Positions 39,512 through 48,947 of a DNA stretch of 64,000 bases are shown here, one piece after another. Below the pieces are notes generated by a model. That model made no database searches. It saw only the letters and a list, made by a program, of their open reading frames with translations, and was not told the origin of the DNA. The stretch spans positions 231,930-295,929 of the forward strand of contig NZ_MUBJ01000002.1 of the NCBI RefSeq assembly GCF_002127535.1, read 5' to 3'. Origin of the DNA: Xenorhabdus vietnamensis (lineage in GTDB: Bacteria > Pseudomonadota > Gammaproteobacteria > Enterobacterales > Enterobacteriaceae). Within the stretch, counting starts at the first letter, position 1, and each line of letters opens with the position of its first letter. Made by a program: the position numbers and the translations under genes.

Positions 39512-41548
39512 TCAACTGGGAAAAATCAAAGTCTGCCCCGGTGCTTCTCGGTTCAGGTGAATAAAATTCAAATGCTTTTCATAGTGATCAAGAATATCAC
39601 TAATGATTTGCTCTTTCGTATAGTCCATCAAATCATTACCTTGTGTCCCTTCCATCAGAAAAGTTTCCAGTCGGTAATAGTGAGACTTGCCCGATCTCGC
39701 CCGATAGGTAAATCCGGGGACAGAATAACTCTGCGGCCAGATTTGATAGATAAAATTCTGTTCATCACCTAAATCAACAATAAGCTCTAGTGGATTCAGC
39801 CGACTATCATCTTTTGCCAGCAGGACATTAAACTGAACTTTCGCACCACGCACCACCAACTCTTTAGCGACCTCCAACATAGCTGGACGACATACCATAT
39901 CCAGCATCCGTTGAGTATTTTTCGTACCAGGAAAATGCATCATACGGCTTAGACGCTGCTTCCAGTTCAATGAACCATTGTCATGTACAAGCGTAGGTGA
40001 AGTACTATGCAACGAGCTGGCCTTGCGGAAATCTTCCACTCGCAAGGATTTATACAACCCTGCCATGATAAAGAAAATCACAAAACTGAAAGGTAACCCC
40101 ATTATGACTGTAGTATTTTGCAAAGCTGAAATACCATCAGTCATGAGTATACCTAATGTTAATACACCGATTGTTACAGACCAGAAAACGCGCAACCAAT
40201 TCGGTGCATCATTATTGATATCACTGAGATTAGAGGTGAAATTCCCTAACACCAATGAACCAGAATCAGCCGATGTGACATAAAACAGCAATCCCGTAAT
40301 TGTGGCAACAGAGGCACTGAACGTGAATGCCGGATAAAGCGCCAGCAATCTATAAAAACCTTGTTCTGGGTGTTGCAACACTGTTTCAGCCAATTGACGA
40401 TTACCATGAATAATTTCATACAGCACACTGTTACCAAATATTGATAGCCACAGCAGGGTAAAAACAAATGGAATGACTAATGTTCCCATAACAAACTGGC
40501 GAATGGTTCTGCCACGAGAAATACGCGCCAAGAACAATCCCACAAACGGCGACCAAGCCACCCACCATGCCCAGAAAAACAGTGTCCAGCTATTCATCCA
40601 TTCAGTTGGGCGTTCAAATGCAAAACTGTTCAACGTCATACCCATGAAACGGCTGATATAATCCCCGACATTCTGCACTAATCCATTGAGCAGGAATTCA
40701 GTATCGCCAACAAATAAAAGAAACAAAACCAGACCAAGAGCCAGCAGTACATTTAATTCCGACAAAAATCGAATTCCTTTGTTAACGCCGGAAGTCACAG
40801 AGACAATTGCCATCACCACAGACAGTAGTATCAATCCCCCCTGAACCCCTAACCCTTGCGGTAATCCGAAAAGTACTTTCAGGCCATAATTTAACTGCAC
40901 AACTCCAATTCCCAGAGTCGTTGCAATACCAAAAATTGTCCCTATGACTGCCGCAATATCCACCGTATGACCGATCCAGCCTTTAATACGGTTACCAAAA
41001 ATAGGATAAAGTGCCGAACGAATAGTCAAAGGCAAGTTATAACGATAGCTAAAATACCCTAGGGCAATTCCCATCAAGGCGTACATAGACCAGCCCGTCA
41101 GGCCATAGTGGAACAACGTCCACACCATCGCCTGACGGGCTGCTTCAATTGTTTCTCCTTGACCTGTTGGTGGCAGCATATATTGCGTAACAGGTTCAGC
41201 CACCGAGAAAAACATTAAGTCAATGCCTATCCCGGCGGCAAACAACATCGCCGCCCAACTAAGCAAACTAAATTCTGGCTTGGATTGCTCTGGCCCCAAT
41301 TTGATTGAACCAAAACGGGAAGTGGCAACAAAAATAACAAACACGATATAAAGCGTCGCAGCCAGTAAATAGTACCAACCGAAAGTTTTAGACACCCAAT
41401 TCAGTGTGTTTTTTATCCAATTACTTGTTGCATCAGTGAAAAAAATAGTGAATAGAGAAAATACGATAATCAGTCCAGCAGAGGTGAAAAAAACGACAGA
41501 GTTCAAAGTATCCTTCTGAGTGTTTTTTGGACTGTCTTGGGTGTTCAT
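39512..41548 (-). CDS. betT: High-affinity choline transporter BetT (BCCT family)
   Basis: BetT imports choline driven by the proton gradient, the source of osmoprotectant glycine betaine. It has 12 transmembrane helices and the BCCT signature WAWWVAWSPFVGLFLARISRGRTIRQFV region (WxWWxxWxPFVG) near residues 325-350, followed by a long cytosolic C-terminal domain (about 520-678) used in osmotic regulation. The 678 residues equal E. coli BetT (677). It diverges from betIBA, with the BetI operator between them. Confidence 0.97.
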   Translation of the reverse strand: MNTQDSPKNTQKDTLNSVVFFTSAGLIIVFSLFTIFFTDATSNWIKNTLNWVSKTFGWYYLLAATLYIVFVIFVATSRFGSIKLGPEQSKPEFSLLSWAAMLFAAGIGIDLMFFSVAEPVTQYMLPPTGQGETIEAARQAMVWTLFHYGLTGWSMYALMGIALGYFSYRYNLPLTIRSALYPIFGNRIKGWIGHTVDIAAVIGTIFGIATTLGIGVVQLNYGLKVLFGLPQGLGVQGGLILLSVVMAIVSVTSGVNKGIRFLSELNVLLALGLVLFLLFVGDTEFLLNGLVQNVGDYISRFMGMTLNSFAFERPTEWMNSWTLFFWAWWVAWSPFVGLFLARISRGRTIRQFVMGTLVIPFVFTLLWLSIFGNSVLYEIIHGNRQLAETVLQHPEQGFYRLLALYPAFTFSASVATITGLLFYVTSADSGSLVLGNFTSNLSDINNDAPNWLRVFWSVTIGVLTLGILMTDGISALQNTTVIMGLPFSFVIFFIMAGLYKSLRVEDFRKASSLHSTSPTLVHDNGSLNWKQRLSRMMHFPGTKNTQRMLDMVCRPAMLEVAKELVVRGAKVQFNVLLAKDDSRLNPLELIVDLGDEQNFIYQIWPQSYSVPGFTYRARSGKSHYYRLETFLMEGTQGNDLMDYTKEQIISDILDHYEKHLNFIHLNREAPGQTLIFPS

Positions 41549-41692
41549 AGGCAGTTCCTGAAATTAATGCAATTAAAATGGATGAAAAGAATAATTCATA
41601 TAACCAATTGAATTAAAAATAAAATTTAAGCCACGTTAAATAAATCCAATTACCTCTTGTAAAATTATTGTAATAAAACATATTTAATTTTG

Positions 41693-41706
41693 ATTGAACA
41701 TTCAAT
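41693..41706. promoter_or_regulatory. Candidate BetI operator
   Basis: The inverted repeat ATTGAACATTCAAT, within a 24-base near-palindrome (41688-41711), lies between the divergent betT and betI genes, close to the betI start. E. coli BetI binds a similar TTGAA-based dyad in the same location and releases it in the presence of choline. Confidence 0.7.
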
Positions 41707-41756
41707 TAAAAAAAAGTTTAATACTGCCGAATGATTGATTTTCTGAGCATAAAACC

Positions 41757-42353
41757 ATGCCAAAAATTGGAATGCAGTCGATAAGAAAACAGCAACTCAT
41801 TGATGCAACATTAATCGTTGTTAATGAAGTTGGAATGCAGGAAGCAACCATTGCGCAAATAGCGCGAAAAGCAGGGGTTTCTAACGGAATTATCAGCCAC
41901 TATTTCAAGGATAAAAACGGGCTATTGGAAGCGACCATGCGCTATCTCTTACATCAACTGAGAATGGCAGTAGCACGCCGAATACGCCTGCTTGAAAATG
42001 CAACCCCGACTCAAAGGCTGAAGGCCATTGTCGAAGGGAATTTCGATCCCAGTCAGATCAGCGGTGCAGCAATGAAAACCTGGCTGGCATTCTGGGCCAG
42101 CAGTATGCACCAACCAAAATTGTATCGGTTACAACAAGTCAATGAACGCCGTTTGTATTCCAATATCTGTGTTGAATTTAAACGTGCCATGCCAAAAGCA
42201 GAAGCACGGCTGGCTGCACAAGGTCTTGCAGCATTGATTGACGGCATTTGGCTGAGAAGTGCATTAAGTAGCAAGCCTTTTGACATAGAAGGGACGTTCA
42301 GAATCACCATTGATTACATCGAACAGAAACTCGGGACATCCTATATAGCTTGA
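41757..42353 (+). CDS. betI: Choline-responsive repressor BetI (TetR family)
   Basis: BetI represses betT and betIBA unless choline is present. The N-terminal TetR helix-turn-helix (about 10-55) reads [28 protein letters not shown]. The C-terminal ligand domain is full-length (198 residues; E. coli 195). It is the first gene of the betIBA operon, 49 bases before betB. Confidence 0.96.
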   Translation: MPKIGMQSIRKQQLIDATLIVVNEVGMQEATIAQIARKAGVSNGIISHYFKDKNGLLEATMRYLLHQLRMAVARRIRLLENATPTQRLKAIVEGNFDPSQISGAAMKTWLAFWASSMHQPKLYRLQQVNERRLYSNICVEFKRAMPKAEARLAAQGLAALIDGIWLRSALSSKPFDIEGTFRITIDYIEQKLGTSYIA

Positions 42354-42402
42354 GTTCTGGCTTAAGGCTTATAACCTGTGGACAGGCTCTTGAGGAGAAT
42401 CT

Positions 42403-43911
42403 ATGACCCATTTTGGATTACAAAAACTTTATATCCACGGTGCTTATGCTGATAGCACCAGTTTTAATAACACCAAACTCGATAATACCGGACCTGATAG
42501 CACAATTTTTGATGCAATTAATCCGGCTACTGGAGAGGTTATTGCTCAATTTCAGTCCGCAACAGAACAAGATGTTGATATTGCTGTAGAAAGTTCTCAT
42601 AAGGGACAGAAAATTTGGGCAGCCATGACTGCGGTGGAACGTTCCCGGATCTTACATAAAGCTGTAAATATCTTGCGTGAACGCAATGATGAGCTTGCTG
42701 AATTGGAAACACTGGATACCGGCAAACCACTTTCTGAAACTCAGCAAGTTGATATTGTCACGGGCGCTGATGTACTGGAATATTATGCGGGTTTAATTCC
42801 AGCCCTTGAAGGCCAACAAATTCCACTACGTGAATCTTCTTTTGTATATACACGCCGTGAACCATTGGGTGTCGTAGCCGGCATTGGAGCATGGAACTAC
42901 CCTATTCAGATTGCCCTCTGGAAATCAGCCCCCGCCCTGGCGGCCGGCAATGCCATGATTTTCAAACCAAGTGAAATCACTTCCCTCACCGCTTTGAAGT
43001 TGGCTGAAATCTACACCGAGGCAGGCTTACCTGATGGTGTTTTCAATGTCTTGACAGGAACCGGTCATGAAGTAGGACATTATCTGGCCATGCACCCTAA
43101 AATCGCCAAAATGTCTTTCACCGGCGGGATTGTGACAGGCAAAAAAGTCATGGCAAATGCTTCAGGCTCAACCCTAAAAGAAGTCACGATGGAATTGGGT
43201 GGCAAATCTCCGCTAATCATTTTTGATGATGCAGATCTGGAACGTGCTGCTGATATTGCCATGATGGCAAACTTTTTCAGTTCAGGTCAGGTTTGTACAA
43301 ACGGAACACGCGTCTTTGTACCTAAGGCTCTACTCTCACAATTTGAAGCAAAAATTCTTGAGCGTGTTAAACGCATTCGAATTGGTTCACCTCTCGACCC
43401 CAACACGAATTTTGGACCTTTGGTGAGCTTCCCACACATGGAGTCTGTTTTACGCTATATAGACAGCGGTAAAAACAGTAATGCCCGCCTGCTGTGTGGT
43501 GGTGAGCGTCTGATGGAAGGCAAATTGGCGAAAGGTGCATTTGTTGCACCAACAGTATTCAGTGACTGTACCGATGATATGCTGATTACACAGGAAGAAA
43601 TCTTTGGGCCAGTGATGTCTATCCTGACTTATGACACTGAAGATGAAGTTATTGCCCGTGCCAATAATACACATTATGGACTGGGGGCAGGATTAGTGAC
43701 AAAAGATCTTTCCCGCGCACATCGTGTGATCCACCAACTAGAAGCCGGAATCTGCTGGATCAATACTTGGGGTGAATCTCCAGCCGCCATGCCTGTCGGT
43801 GGTTATAAACATTCTGGTATTGGCCGGGAAAATGGACTGATCACACTGCAACATTACACTCAAACCAAATCAATACAGGTGGAACTGGGCAATTTTGAAT
43901 CCCTATTTTAA
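42403..43911 (+). CDS. betB: Betaine-aldehyde dehydrogenase
   Basis: BetB oxidises betaine aldehyde to glycine betaine with NAD(P). Catalytic motifs: [12 protein letters not shown] (general base Glu) and [14 protein letters not shown] (nucleophile Cys), with the NAD site [25 protein letters not shown]. The 502 residues are 12 longer than E. coli BetB (490). The extra length is a four-fold 5-residue repeat after the N-terminal LYIHGAYA segment (residues 17-36). AGGAG lies 7 bases before the ATG. It is followed by betA. Confidence 0.97.
   Translation: MTHFGLQKLYIHGAYADSTSFNNTKLDNTGPDSTIFDAINPATGEVIAQFQSATEQDVDIAVESSHKGQKIWAAMTAVERSRILHKAVNILRERNDELAELETLDTGKPLSETQQVDIVTGADVLEYYAGLIPALEGQQIPLRESSFVYTRREPLGVVAGIGAWNYPIQIALWKSAPALAAGNAMIFKPSEITSLTALKLAEIYTEAGLPDGVFNVLTGTGHEVGHYLAMHPKIAKMSFTGGIVTGKKVMANASGSTLKEVTMELGGKSPLIIFDDADLERAADIAMMANFFSSGQVCTNGTRVFVPKALLSQFEAKILERVKRIRIGSPLDPNTNFGPLVSFPHMESVLRYIDSGKNSNARLLCGGERLMEGKLAKGAFVAPTVFSDCTDDMLITQEEIFGPVMSILTYDTEDEVIARANNTHYGLGAGLVTKDLSRAHRVIHQLEAGICWINTWGESPAAMPVGGYKHSGIGRENGLITLQHYTQTKSIQVELGNFESLF
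42451..42510 (+). repeat. Four 15-base tandem repeats inside betB
   Basis: Imperfect 15-base units GATAGCACCAGTTTT, AATAACACCAAACTC, GATAATACCGGACCT and GATAGCACAATTTTT encode [20 protein letters not shown], a (D/N)(S/N)T-x-hydrophobic pattern. The frame is kept because the unit is a multiple of three. E. coli BetB lacks the repeat at this point. Confidence 0.85.
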
Positions 43912-43938
43912 TCCATGTCTGAAACAGAGGAGATAACA

Positions 43939-45603
43939 ATGGTTTTTGATTACATTATTATCGGTGCTGGTTCAGCGGGTAACGTGCTTGCAACCCGTTT
44001 GACGGAAGATCCGAATGTAACTGTTCTGCTATTGGAAGCAGGCGGGCCAGATTACCGATTCGACTTCCGTACTCAAATGCCAGCGGCGCTGGCATATCCT
44101 TTGCAGGGAACCCGTTATAACTGGGCGTATGAAACCGATCCTGAACCCCATATGAATAATCGACGCATGGAATGCGGACGCGGCAAGGGGCTTGGTGGAT
44201 CCTCGCTGATCAATGGCATGTGCTATATCCGTGGCAATGCAATGGATTTTGATCATTGGGCAGCACAACCGGGGTTGGAAGACTGGACTTATCTTGATTG
44301 CCTTCCCTATTTTCGCAAAGCTGAATCACGGGATATTGGCGACAATGACTATCATGGCAGTGATGGGCCAGTCAGTGTCACAACTCCCAAAGCGGGTAAT
44401 AATGAACTTTTTCACGCGATGGTAGAAGCAGGCGTCCAGGCGGGTTATCCGCGTACTGATGATCTGAATGGCTATCAGCAAGAAGGCTTTGGGCCAATGG
44501 ATCGCACTGTTACCCCTAAAGGACGCCGCGCCAGTACAGCCCGTGGCTATCTGGATCAAGCGCGATCACGTGCCAATCTTACTATCATTACCCATGCTTT
44601 GACTGATACCCTCGAATTTGCAGGAAAAACAGCCGTCGGCGTCAATTTTCATAAAGGCAATAGCTCAGCTTTAATACAAGCAAAAACGCGTAAGGAAGTT
44701 TTGCTCTGTGCTGGAGCGATCGCATCGCCACAGATTTTGCAACGTTCAGGCATTGGCCCAGAAGAAGTATTGAATGAATTTGCTATTCCTGCGGTACATG
44801 TCTTACCCGGCGTTGGGCAAAACTTACAAGATCACCTTGAAATGTACTTGCAGTATGAATGTCTCAAACCCATTTCCCTCTATCCAGCGTTAAAATGGTA
44901 TAACCAGCCCCAAATTGGCGCTGAATGGTTATTCAAAGGAACAGGCATTGGTGCCAGCAATCAATTTGAAGCAGGTGGTTTTATTCGTACCCATGAAAAA
45001 TTTACCTGGCCAAATATTCAATTTCACTTTCTGCCTGTTGCTATTAATTACAACGGCAGCAATGCCGTCAATCAACATGGTTTTCAGGCGCACGTTGGCT
45101 CCATGCGCTCCCCAAGCCGTGGTCGAGTGAAAATTAAGTCACGAGACCCACGTCAACATCCAAGTATTTTATTCAACTATATGTCAACGGAACAAGATTG
45201 GCAGGAATTCCGCACAGCTATTCGCATTACGCGGAAAATTATGGCGCAGCCAGCGCTGGCTCCATATTGTGGACGTGAAATCAGCCCAGGTATTGAAATC
45301 CAGACCGATGAACAATTGGATGCCTTTATTCGTCAACATGCCGAAACAGCATTTCACCCATCATGCAGTTGTAAAATGGGGACGGATGAAATGGCAGTCG
45401 TCGACGGCCAAGGGCGTGTACATGGCATTGAGAATTTACGTGTTATTGATGCCTCTATTATGCCAACAATCATTACCGGTAATTTGAATGCCACAACGAT
45501 CATGATGGCCGAGAAAATTGCCGATAAAATCAGAGAAATTTCACCTCTGCCACAAAGTCAAGCAAAATATTTTGTCGCCAACAATGCACCTGTCCGCCAG
45601 TGA
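43939..45603 (+). CDS. betA: Choline dehydrogenase
   Basis: BetA is the membrane-associated FAD enzyme of the GMC family that oxidises choline to betaine aldehyde. FAD Rossmann motif [17 protein letters not shown] (residues 5-21); GMC signatures [15 protein letters not shown] and [16 protein letters not shown]; catalytic His in HAETAFHPS and the [16 protein letters not shown] end. The ATG at 43939 (MVFDYIIIG) has GAGGAG 8 bases upstream and gives 554 residues (E. coli 556). An ATG at 43915 would add 8 residues not found in relatives. Last gene of betIBA. Confidence 0.97.
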   Translation: MVFDYIIIGAGSAGNVLATRLTEDPNVTVLLLEAGGPDYRFDFRTQMPAALAYPLQGTRYNWAYETDPEPHMNNRRMECGRGKGLGGSSLINGMCYIRGNAMDFDHWAAQPGLEDWTYLDCLPYFRKAESRDIGDNDYHGSDGPVSVTTPKAGNNELFHAMVEAGVQAGYPRTDDLNGYQQEGFGPMDRTVTPKGRRASTARGYLDQARSRANLTIITHALTDTLEFAGKTAVGVNFHKGNSSALIQAKTRKEVLLCAGAIASPQILQRSGIGPEEVLNEFAIPAVHVLPGVGQNLQDHLEMYLQYECLKPISLYPALKWYNQPQIGAEWLFKGTGIGASNQFEAGGFIRTHEKFTWPNIQFHFLPVAINYNGSNAVNQHGFQAHVGSMRSPSRGRVKIKSRDPRQHPSILFNYMSTEQDWQEFRTAIRITRKIMAQPALAPYCGREISPGIEIQTDEQLDAFIRQHAETAFHPSCSCKMGTDEMAVVDGQGRVHGIENLRVIDASIMPTIITGNLNATTIMMAEKIADKIREISPLPQSQAKYFVANNAPVRQ

Positions 45604-45637
45604 AAAATAAAATTTAGCTTAAGTTGTATAAATAATT

Positions 45638-45664
45638 AAGGGTGATCATTTTTAGATCACCCTT
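45638..45664. terminator. Hairpin after betA
   Basis: Perfect 10-base inverted repeat AAGGGTGATC/GATCACCCTT with a 7-base loop, 35 bases after betA and about 50 bases after the end of the convergent lipoprotein gene. It has no run of T after it on either strand, so it is a probable but not canonical terminator. Confidence 0.55.
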
Positions 45665-45713
45665 CTGACATAATCCATTTAAAATCAGCAACACCTTGAA
45701 TTAAAATGATAAA

Positions 45714-46235
45714 TTATTTTTCCTCTTTTTTATCCTTGTCACCTTTAAAACTATTGATTAAATCATCCGCCTTTTTATCAGCTTCAGATTTTATTTCCCC
45801 CGTCTTTGACTTCATGGAATCTGAAATCTGATCGATCTTGTCACTAGCCTGATGCTGTATATCATCTGCTTTTGCTTTCATCGTATCCATCACATCACTC
45901 GCTGTTTTGGTCGCCTGATTCTGCACATCAGCCACCTTGGATTTCATTTTCTCAGCGACCTCATTGGCAGAATGAGTGATGTGATTTTGCACTTCCTTAG
46001 ATTTATCAATCGCACTACGACCTTCACGCAAAACGTTTTCCTTTATCTCCTGTGATTTTTCTTTTGTACTATTAGTGATACCCGTGACTGTTTTTTCAGC
46101 GTCAGTTTTCATTTGCACTGCGTTTTCTTCAACTTTCTGTGCCGTATTTTCTGCTTTTTTAGATGCATCATCACAGCCAGCAATCAGTGCCACGATACCT
46201 GCCAAGATCAGAGAACCAAGAATCTTTTTCTTCAT
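45714..46235 (-). CDS. Lipoprotein with long amphipathic helical repeats, unknown function
   Basis: A 173-residue protein with a lipoprotein signal (MKKKILGSLILAGIVALIAGC, Cys21 in lipobox LIAGC). The mature part is almost entirely predicted helix, rich in K, E, D, S, A and T, with loosely repeated segments such as MKSKVADVQNQATKTASDVMD and MKAKADDIQHQASDKIDQISD-SMKSKTGEIKSEADKKADD. This resembles apolipoprotein/LEA-like 11-residue repeats and YtxH-like stress proteins. The Asp at +2 (CDD) would favour inner-membrane retention by the Lol rule. It diverges from the TonB receptor gene and has a weak Fur-like motif upstream. Function unknown. Confidence 0.8.
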   Translation of the reverse strand: MKKKILGSLILAGIVALIAGCDDASKKAENTAQKVEENAVQMKTDAEKTVTGITNSTKEKSQEIKENVLREGRSAIDKSKEVQNHITHSANEVAEKMKSKVADVQNQATKTASDVMDTMKAKADDIQHQASDKIDQISDSMKSKTGEIKSEADKKADDLINSFKGDKDKKEEK

Positions 46236-46286
46236 TGACTAACCCCTTGTACTTATAGAAATTGAACTTAAAGAGCTTGCACTTAT

Positions 46287-46305
46287 GGAAATGAGAATCT
46301 CAACG
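46287..46305 (-). promoter_or_regulatory. Weak Fur-box-like motif upstream of the lipoprotein gene
   Basis: GGAAATGAGAATCTCAACG matches the Fur consensus in 11 of 19 positions by eye, including the AATGAGAAT core. It lies about 50 bases upstream of the lipoprotein start codon. Confidence 0.4.
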
Positions 46306-46405
46306 TCAACATAGTTAGCAATTGATAAGATTTAAAAAAATTAGAAATTATTTCAATAAGTTACTCTTAAAACATCTGCAATAAATAGTGGCTCCATCAA
46401 AAAAT

Positions 46406-46424
46406 AAAAATAATTCTCATTTTT
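46406..46424 (+). promoter_or_regulatory. Candidate Fur box upstream of the TonB receptor gene
   Basis: AAAAATAATTCTCATTTTT (on the minus strand containing AATGAGAATTATT) matches the Fur consensus in about 13 of 19 positions. It lies 75 bases upstream of the receptor start codon, a usual place for an iron-repressed promoter. Confidence 0.6.
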
Positions 46425-46497
46425 ATTTGTCCGTTTTGATTTCTCAAGTGACTTATTACATTAAAGAATATTTACTTGATCATATTTCAGGGAATTT

Positions 46498-48810
46498 ATG
46501 AAAAATAATAGTCAAAAATTAGAAAAACGCCCAATCGCGACCATGATTCAAAAAATCTTAAGCGGCGCACTTTCAGGGACATTTGTATTAGGGGCAGCTT
46601 TTGCCAGCCCTGTTTATGCTATCGAAAATTCAACAGAGCAAAAAGCTGAAAAGAAAAATGAGGTGATGAAATTACCTACACTTTCAGTCGTTGAAAGTTT
46701 ACACAATAGCACCAGTGCGGGAAGTTCAGTGCTCAAAAAAGCGGATATTGACCGGACTCAGGCAGATAACATTGCTCAATTACTCGACCAACTTCCCGGT
46801 GTTTCGATGTCAGGCTCTCCGCGTCCCGGCGGGCAAACCCTGAATATTTGGGGAATGGGAGACCAAGAAGATATCAAAATCACGCTGGACGATGCGCCAA
46901 AAGGATTCGAGAAATATCGTCAGGGTTCCGTCTTTATTGAACCTGAATTAATCAAACGTGTAGACGTTGATAAAGGGCCACACAATTTGCTGAACGGCAA
47001 CGGTGGATTTGGTGGTTCTGTCAAAATTGTAACAAAAGATGCTGGCGATTTGTTGCGGCCAGATGAGGATTGGGGCGGTTTTGTCAAACAAAGCTACCAC
47101 ACCAATGACAGACAATGGATCAACAGTGGCGCAATATATGGCAGAGATCCCAACGGTTTTGTTGATGGCTTACTCTATGTCAGTAAACGTGATGGACACA
47201 ATATCAAACGCCCTGATGGCACCCGTTTTGAGTACTCTCAAAACAACCAAACCGCCTATTTATTGAAAACCAACTTTTATCCCAGTGACGCACATACTAT
47301 CAGTTTATCTGCCATGCGCTCTGAATCAGATGGTTGGCAACCGTGGGCGGCTAAACGGGATAAAATGAATGTTCCCTCCACCAGTGAAATAAAAAAATAT
47401 GGTCTGGACAAGGCATGGAAGACAAAACTGGTTTTTCGTGATCAAGTCGATCAAAACTATTCTGCCAAATGGAATATCGCTCCAGAAGATAATCCATGGC
47501 TAAATCTGACGATGACTTATGCCTATTCGAATACTGAACAAAATGATCGTCGCCCTGAAATAGAAGGTGTTAACCTCGCACTTGCAGGAATTATGGGGCA
47601 AAGAAGTTGGATTAAATATGTTGATCAACTAGCTGATATAAATAATAAAAGTGTATTTTTAATTGGCACAGTAGAACACGAATTATTGATGGGTGCTCGT
47701 TGGCATAAAAACCAACGCCATATTTTGATACTCGATAAGAATAAAAAGGACGATCCAGCATTTAATTACGGCTATTATCAACCTGGTTATATGCCAGCTG
47801 GAGACCAACAAACTTACAGTTTCTATATTCAGGATTCACTAAAATTAGGTAGTGTTACCATCACACCTGGCGTCCGTTATGACCATATCAAAAATGTAGG
47901 TAAAGAAAATAATGCCCCGATATATAACAACAAATCACCTGAAATAAATCATGACTATAGCAAGGTAACTTATACTGGCTGGACACCCCATCTAGGTATG
48001 ATGTGGCAAGCCAACAAACATCTGTCACTATTTGCAGATATCAGCCGTACATGGCGTGCTCCAGTAATAGATGAGCAATATGAAGTACAGTCAACAGGTG
48101 GTCTTCCTGGTTCCAGTCGTAATCTTGATGTTGAAAGGATGGCAGGAATTCGTCTTGGAACCATTCTCAATTTTGATAATCTGATGTTTGAAGATGATAG
48201 CCTGCAAATCCGCACCACCCTATTCCGTAACCGCGGTACAGATGAAATTTTTAAAAGACGTGGAATTTATTGTAAAGATCAGATTGAAAGTGGTTCGAGC
48301 AACTCATGTGAAAAGCCTCTGGCAAATTATCGCAATCTATCAGGTTATACCATTGAAGGGCTGGAAATTGAGACGTTCTATGATAGTAGAACGCTATTCG
48401 GAAAATTCTCGTTCTCTACTATGCGCGGCCAGCGTGATGCTTCCATGCGCGATCCATGGCTAGGTCGTAAAACCTGGATTGCAGAAATACCACCAACATC
48501 TGCACATGCCATGTTGGGATTCAAGATTCCACAATGGCAGATGGCAATGGGTTGGAAAGGCGATTTTGTCCGTAAACAAGACCGTTCACCAAAGGATGAT
48601 GATCCAATGGCTATTTCTTGGTCATTCCCTAAAAGTAGCGGTTATGCCTTACACGGCTTGTTTGCAAGCTGGCGCCCTCCTTATATGAAAGGATTTGAAG
48701 CACGGATCACCATCGATAACCTGTTCAATCGTGATTACTATCCGTACTTGGGAGAAGCAGTTTCCGGAATTGGCCGTAATTACAAGTTCAGTATTTCACA
48801 ACAGTTCTAA
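46498..48810 (+). CDS. TonB-dependent outer membrane receptor, probably haem/haemoprotein type
   Basis: A 770-residue TonB-dependent receptor. A long signal peptide (about 1-41, with a polar N-region and ...FASPVYA cleavage) is followed by a TonB-box-like TLSVVE (61-66), a plug domain (about 75-185, ending GNGGFGGSVKIVTKDA) and a 22-strand barrel ending in ...FSISQQF with terminal Phe. There is no N-terminal STN signalling domain. TWRAP (518-522) and SSRNLDVE (539-546) stand where haem receptors carry FRAP and NPNL motifs, so a haem or haemoglobin substrate is likely but not certain. AGGGA lies 6 bases upstream of the ATG. A Fur-like box lies in the promoter region. Confidence 0.9.
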   Translation: MKNNSQKLEKRPIATMIQKILSGALSGTFVLGAAFASPVYAIENSTEQKAEKKNEVMKLPTLSVVESLHNSTSAGSSVLKKADIDRTQADNIAQLLDQLPGVSMSGSPRPGGQTLNIWGMGDQEDIKITLDDAPKGFEKYRQGSVFIEPELIKRVDVDKGPHNLLNGNGGFGGSVKIVTKDAGDLLRPDEDWGGFVKQSYHTNDRQWINSGAIYGRDPNGFVDGLLYVSKRDGHNIKRPDGTRFEYSQNNQTAYLLKTNFYPSDAHTISLSAMRSESDGWQPWAAKRDKMNVPSTSEIKKYGLDKAWKTKLVFRDQVDQNYSAKWNIAPEDNPWLNLTMTYAYSNTEQNDRRPEIEGVNLALAGIMGQRSWIKYVDQLADINNKSVFLIGTVEHELLMGARWHKNQRHILILDKNKKDDPAFNYGYYQPGYMPAGDQQTYSFYIQDSLKLGSVTITPGVRYDHIKNVGKENNAPIYNNKSPEINHDYSKVTYTGWTPHLGMMWQANKHLSLFADISRTWRAPVIDEQYEVQSTGGLPGSSRNLDVERMAGIRLGTILNFDNLMFEDDSLQIRTTLFRNRGTDEIFKRRGIYCKDQIESGSSNSCEKPLANYRNLSGYTIEGLEIETFYDSRTLFGKFSFSTMRGQRDASMRDPWLGRKTWIAEIPPTSAHAMLGFKIPQWQMAMGWKGDFVRKQDRSPKDDDPMAISWSFPKSSGYALHGLFASWRPPYMKGFEARITIDNLFNRDYYPYLGEAVSGIGRNYKFSISQQF

Positions 48811-48832
48811 CTGACATTTAACCACTCGATCG

Positions 48833-48861
48833 CTAACCCTCTTAATTTTTAAGGGGGTTAG
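48833..48861 (+). terminator. Hairpin after the TonB receptor gene
   Basis: Inverted repeat CTAACCCTCTT/AAGGGGGTTAG (one G-T pair), 22 bases after the stop codon, without a T-run. A probable terminator or a stabilising 3' hairpin. Confidence 0.5.
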
Positions 48862-48898
48862 ATCTAGAATGCTGCGTTGACTTCTTCCGAATAAATAC

Positions 48899-48917
48899 AA
48901 ATAATAATCATTATCAT
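48899..48917 (+). promoter_or_regulatory. Fur box upstream of the ECF sigma gene
   Basis: The sequence ATAATCATTATC (48904-48915) is identical to 12 consecutive bases of the Fur consensus GATAATGATAATCATTATC, about 15 of 19 in total. It lies 31-49 bases upstream of the sigma factor start codon, so iron repression is strongly suggested. Confidence 0.75.
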
Positions 48918-48947
48918 ATTTATCCTATCCCATCAGGCAATATCATC

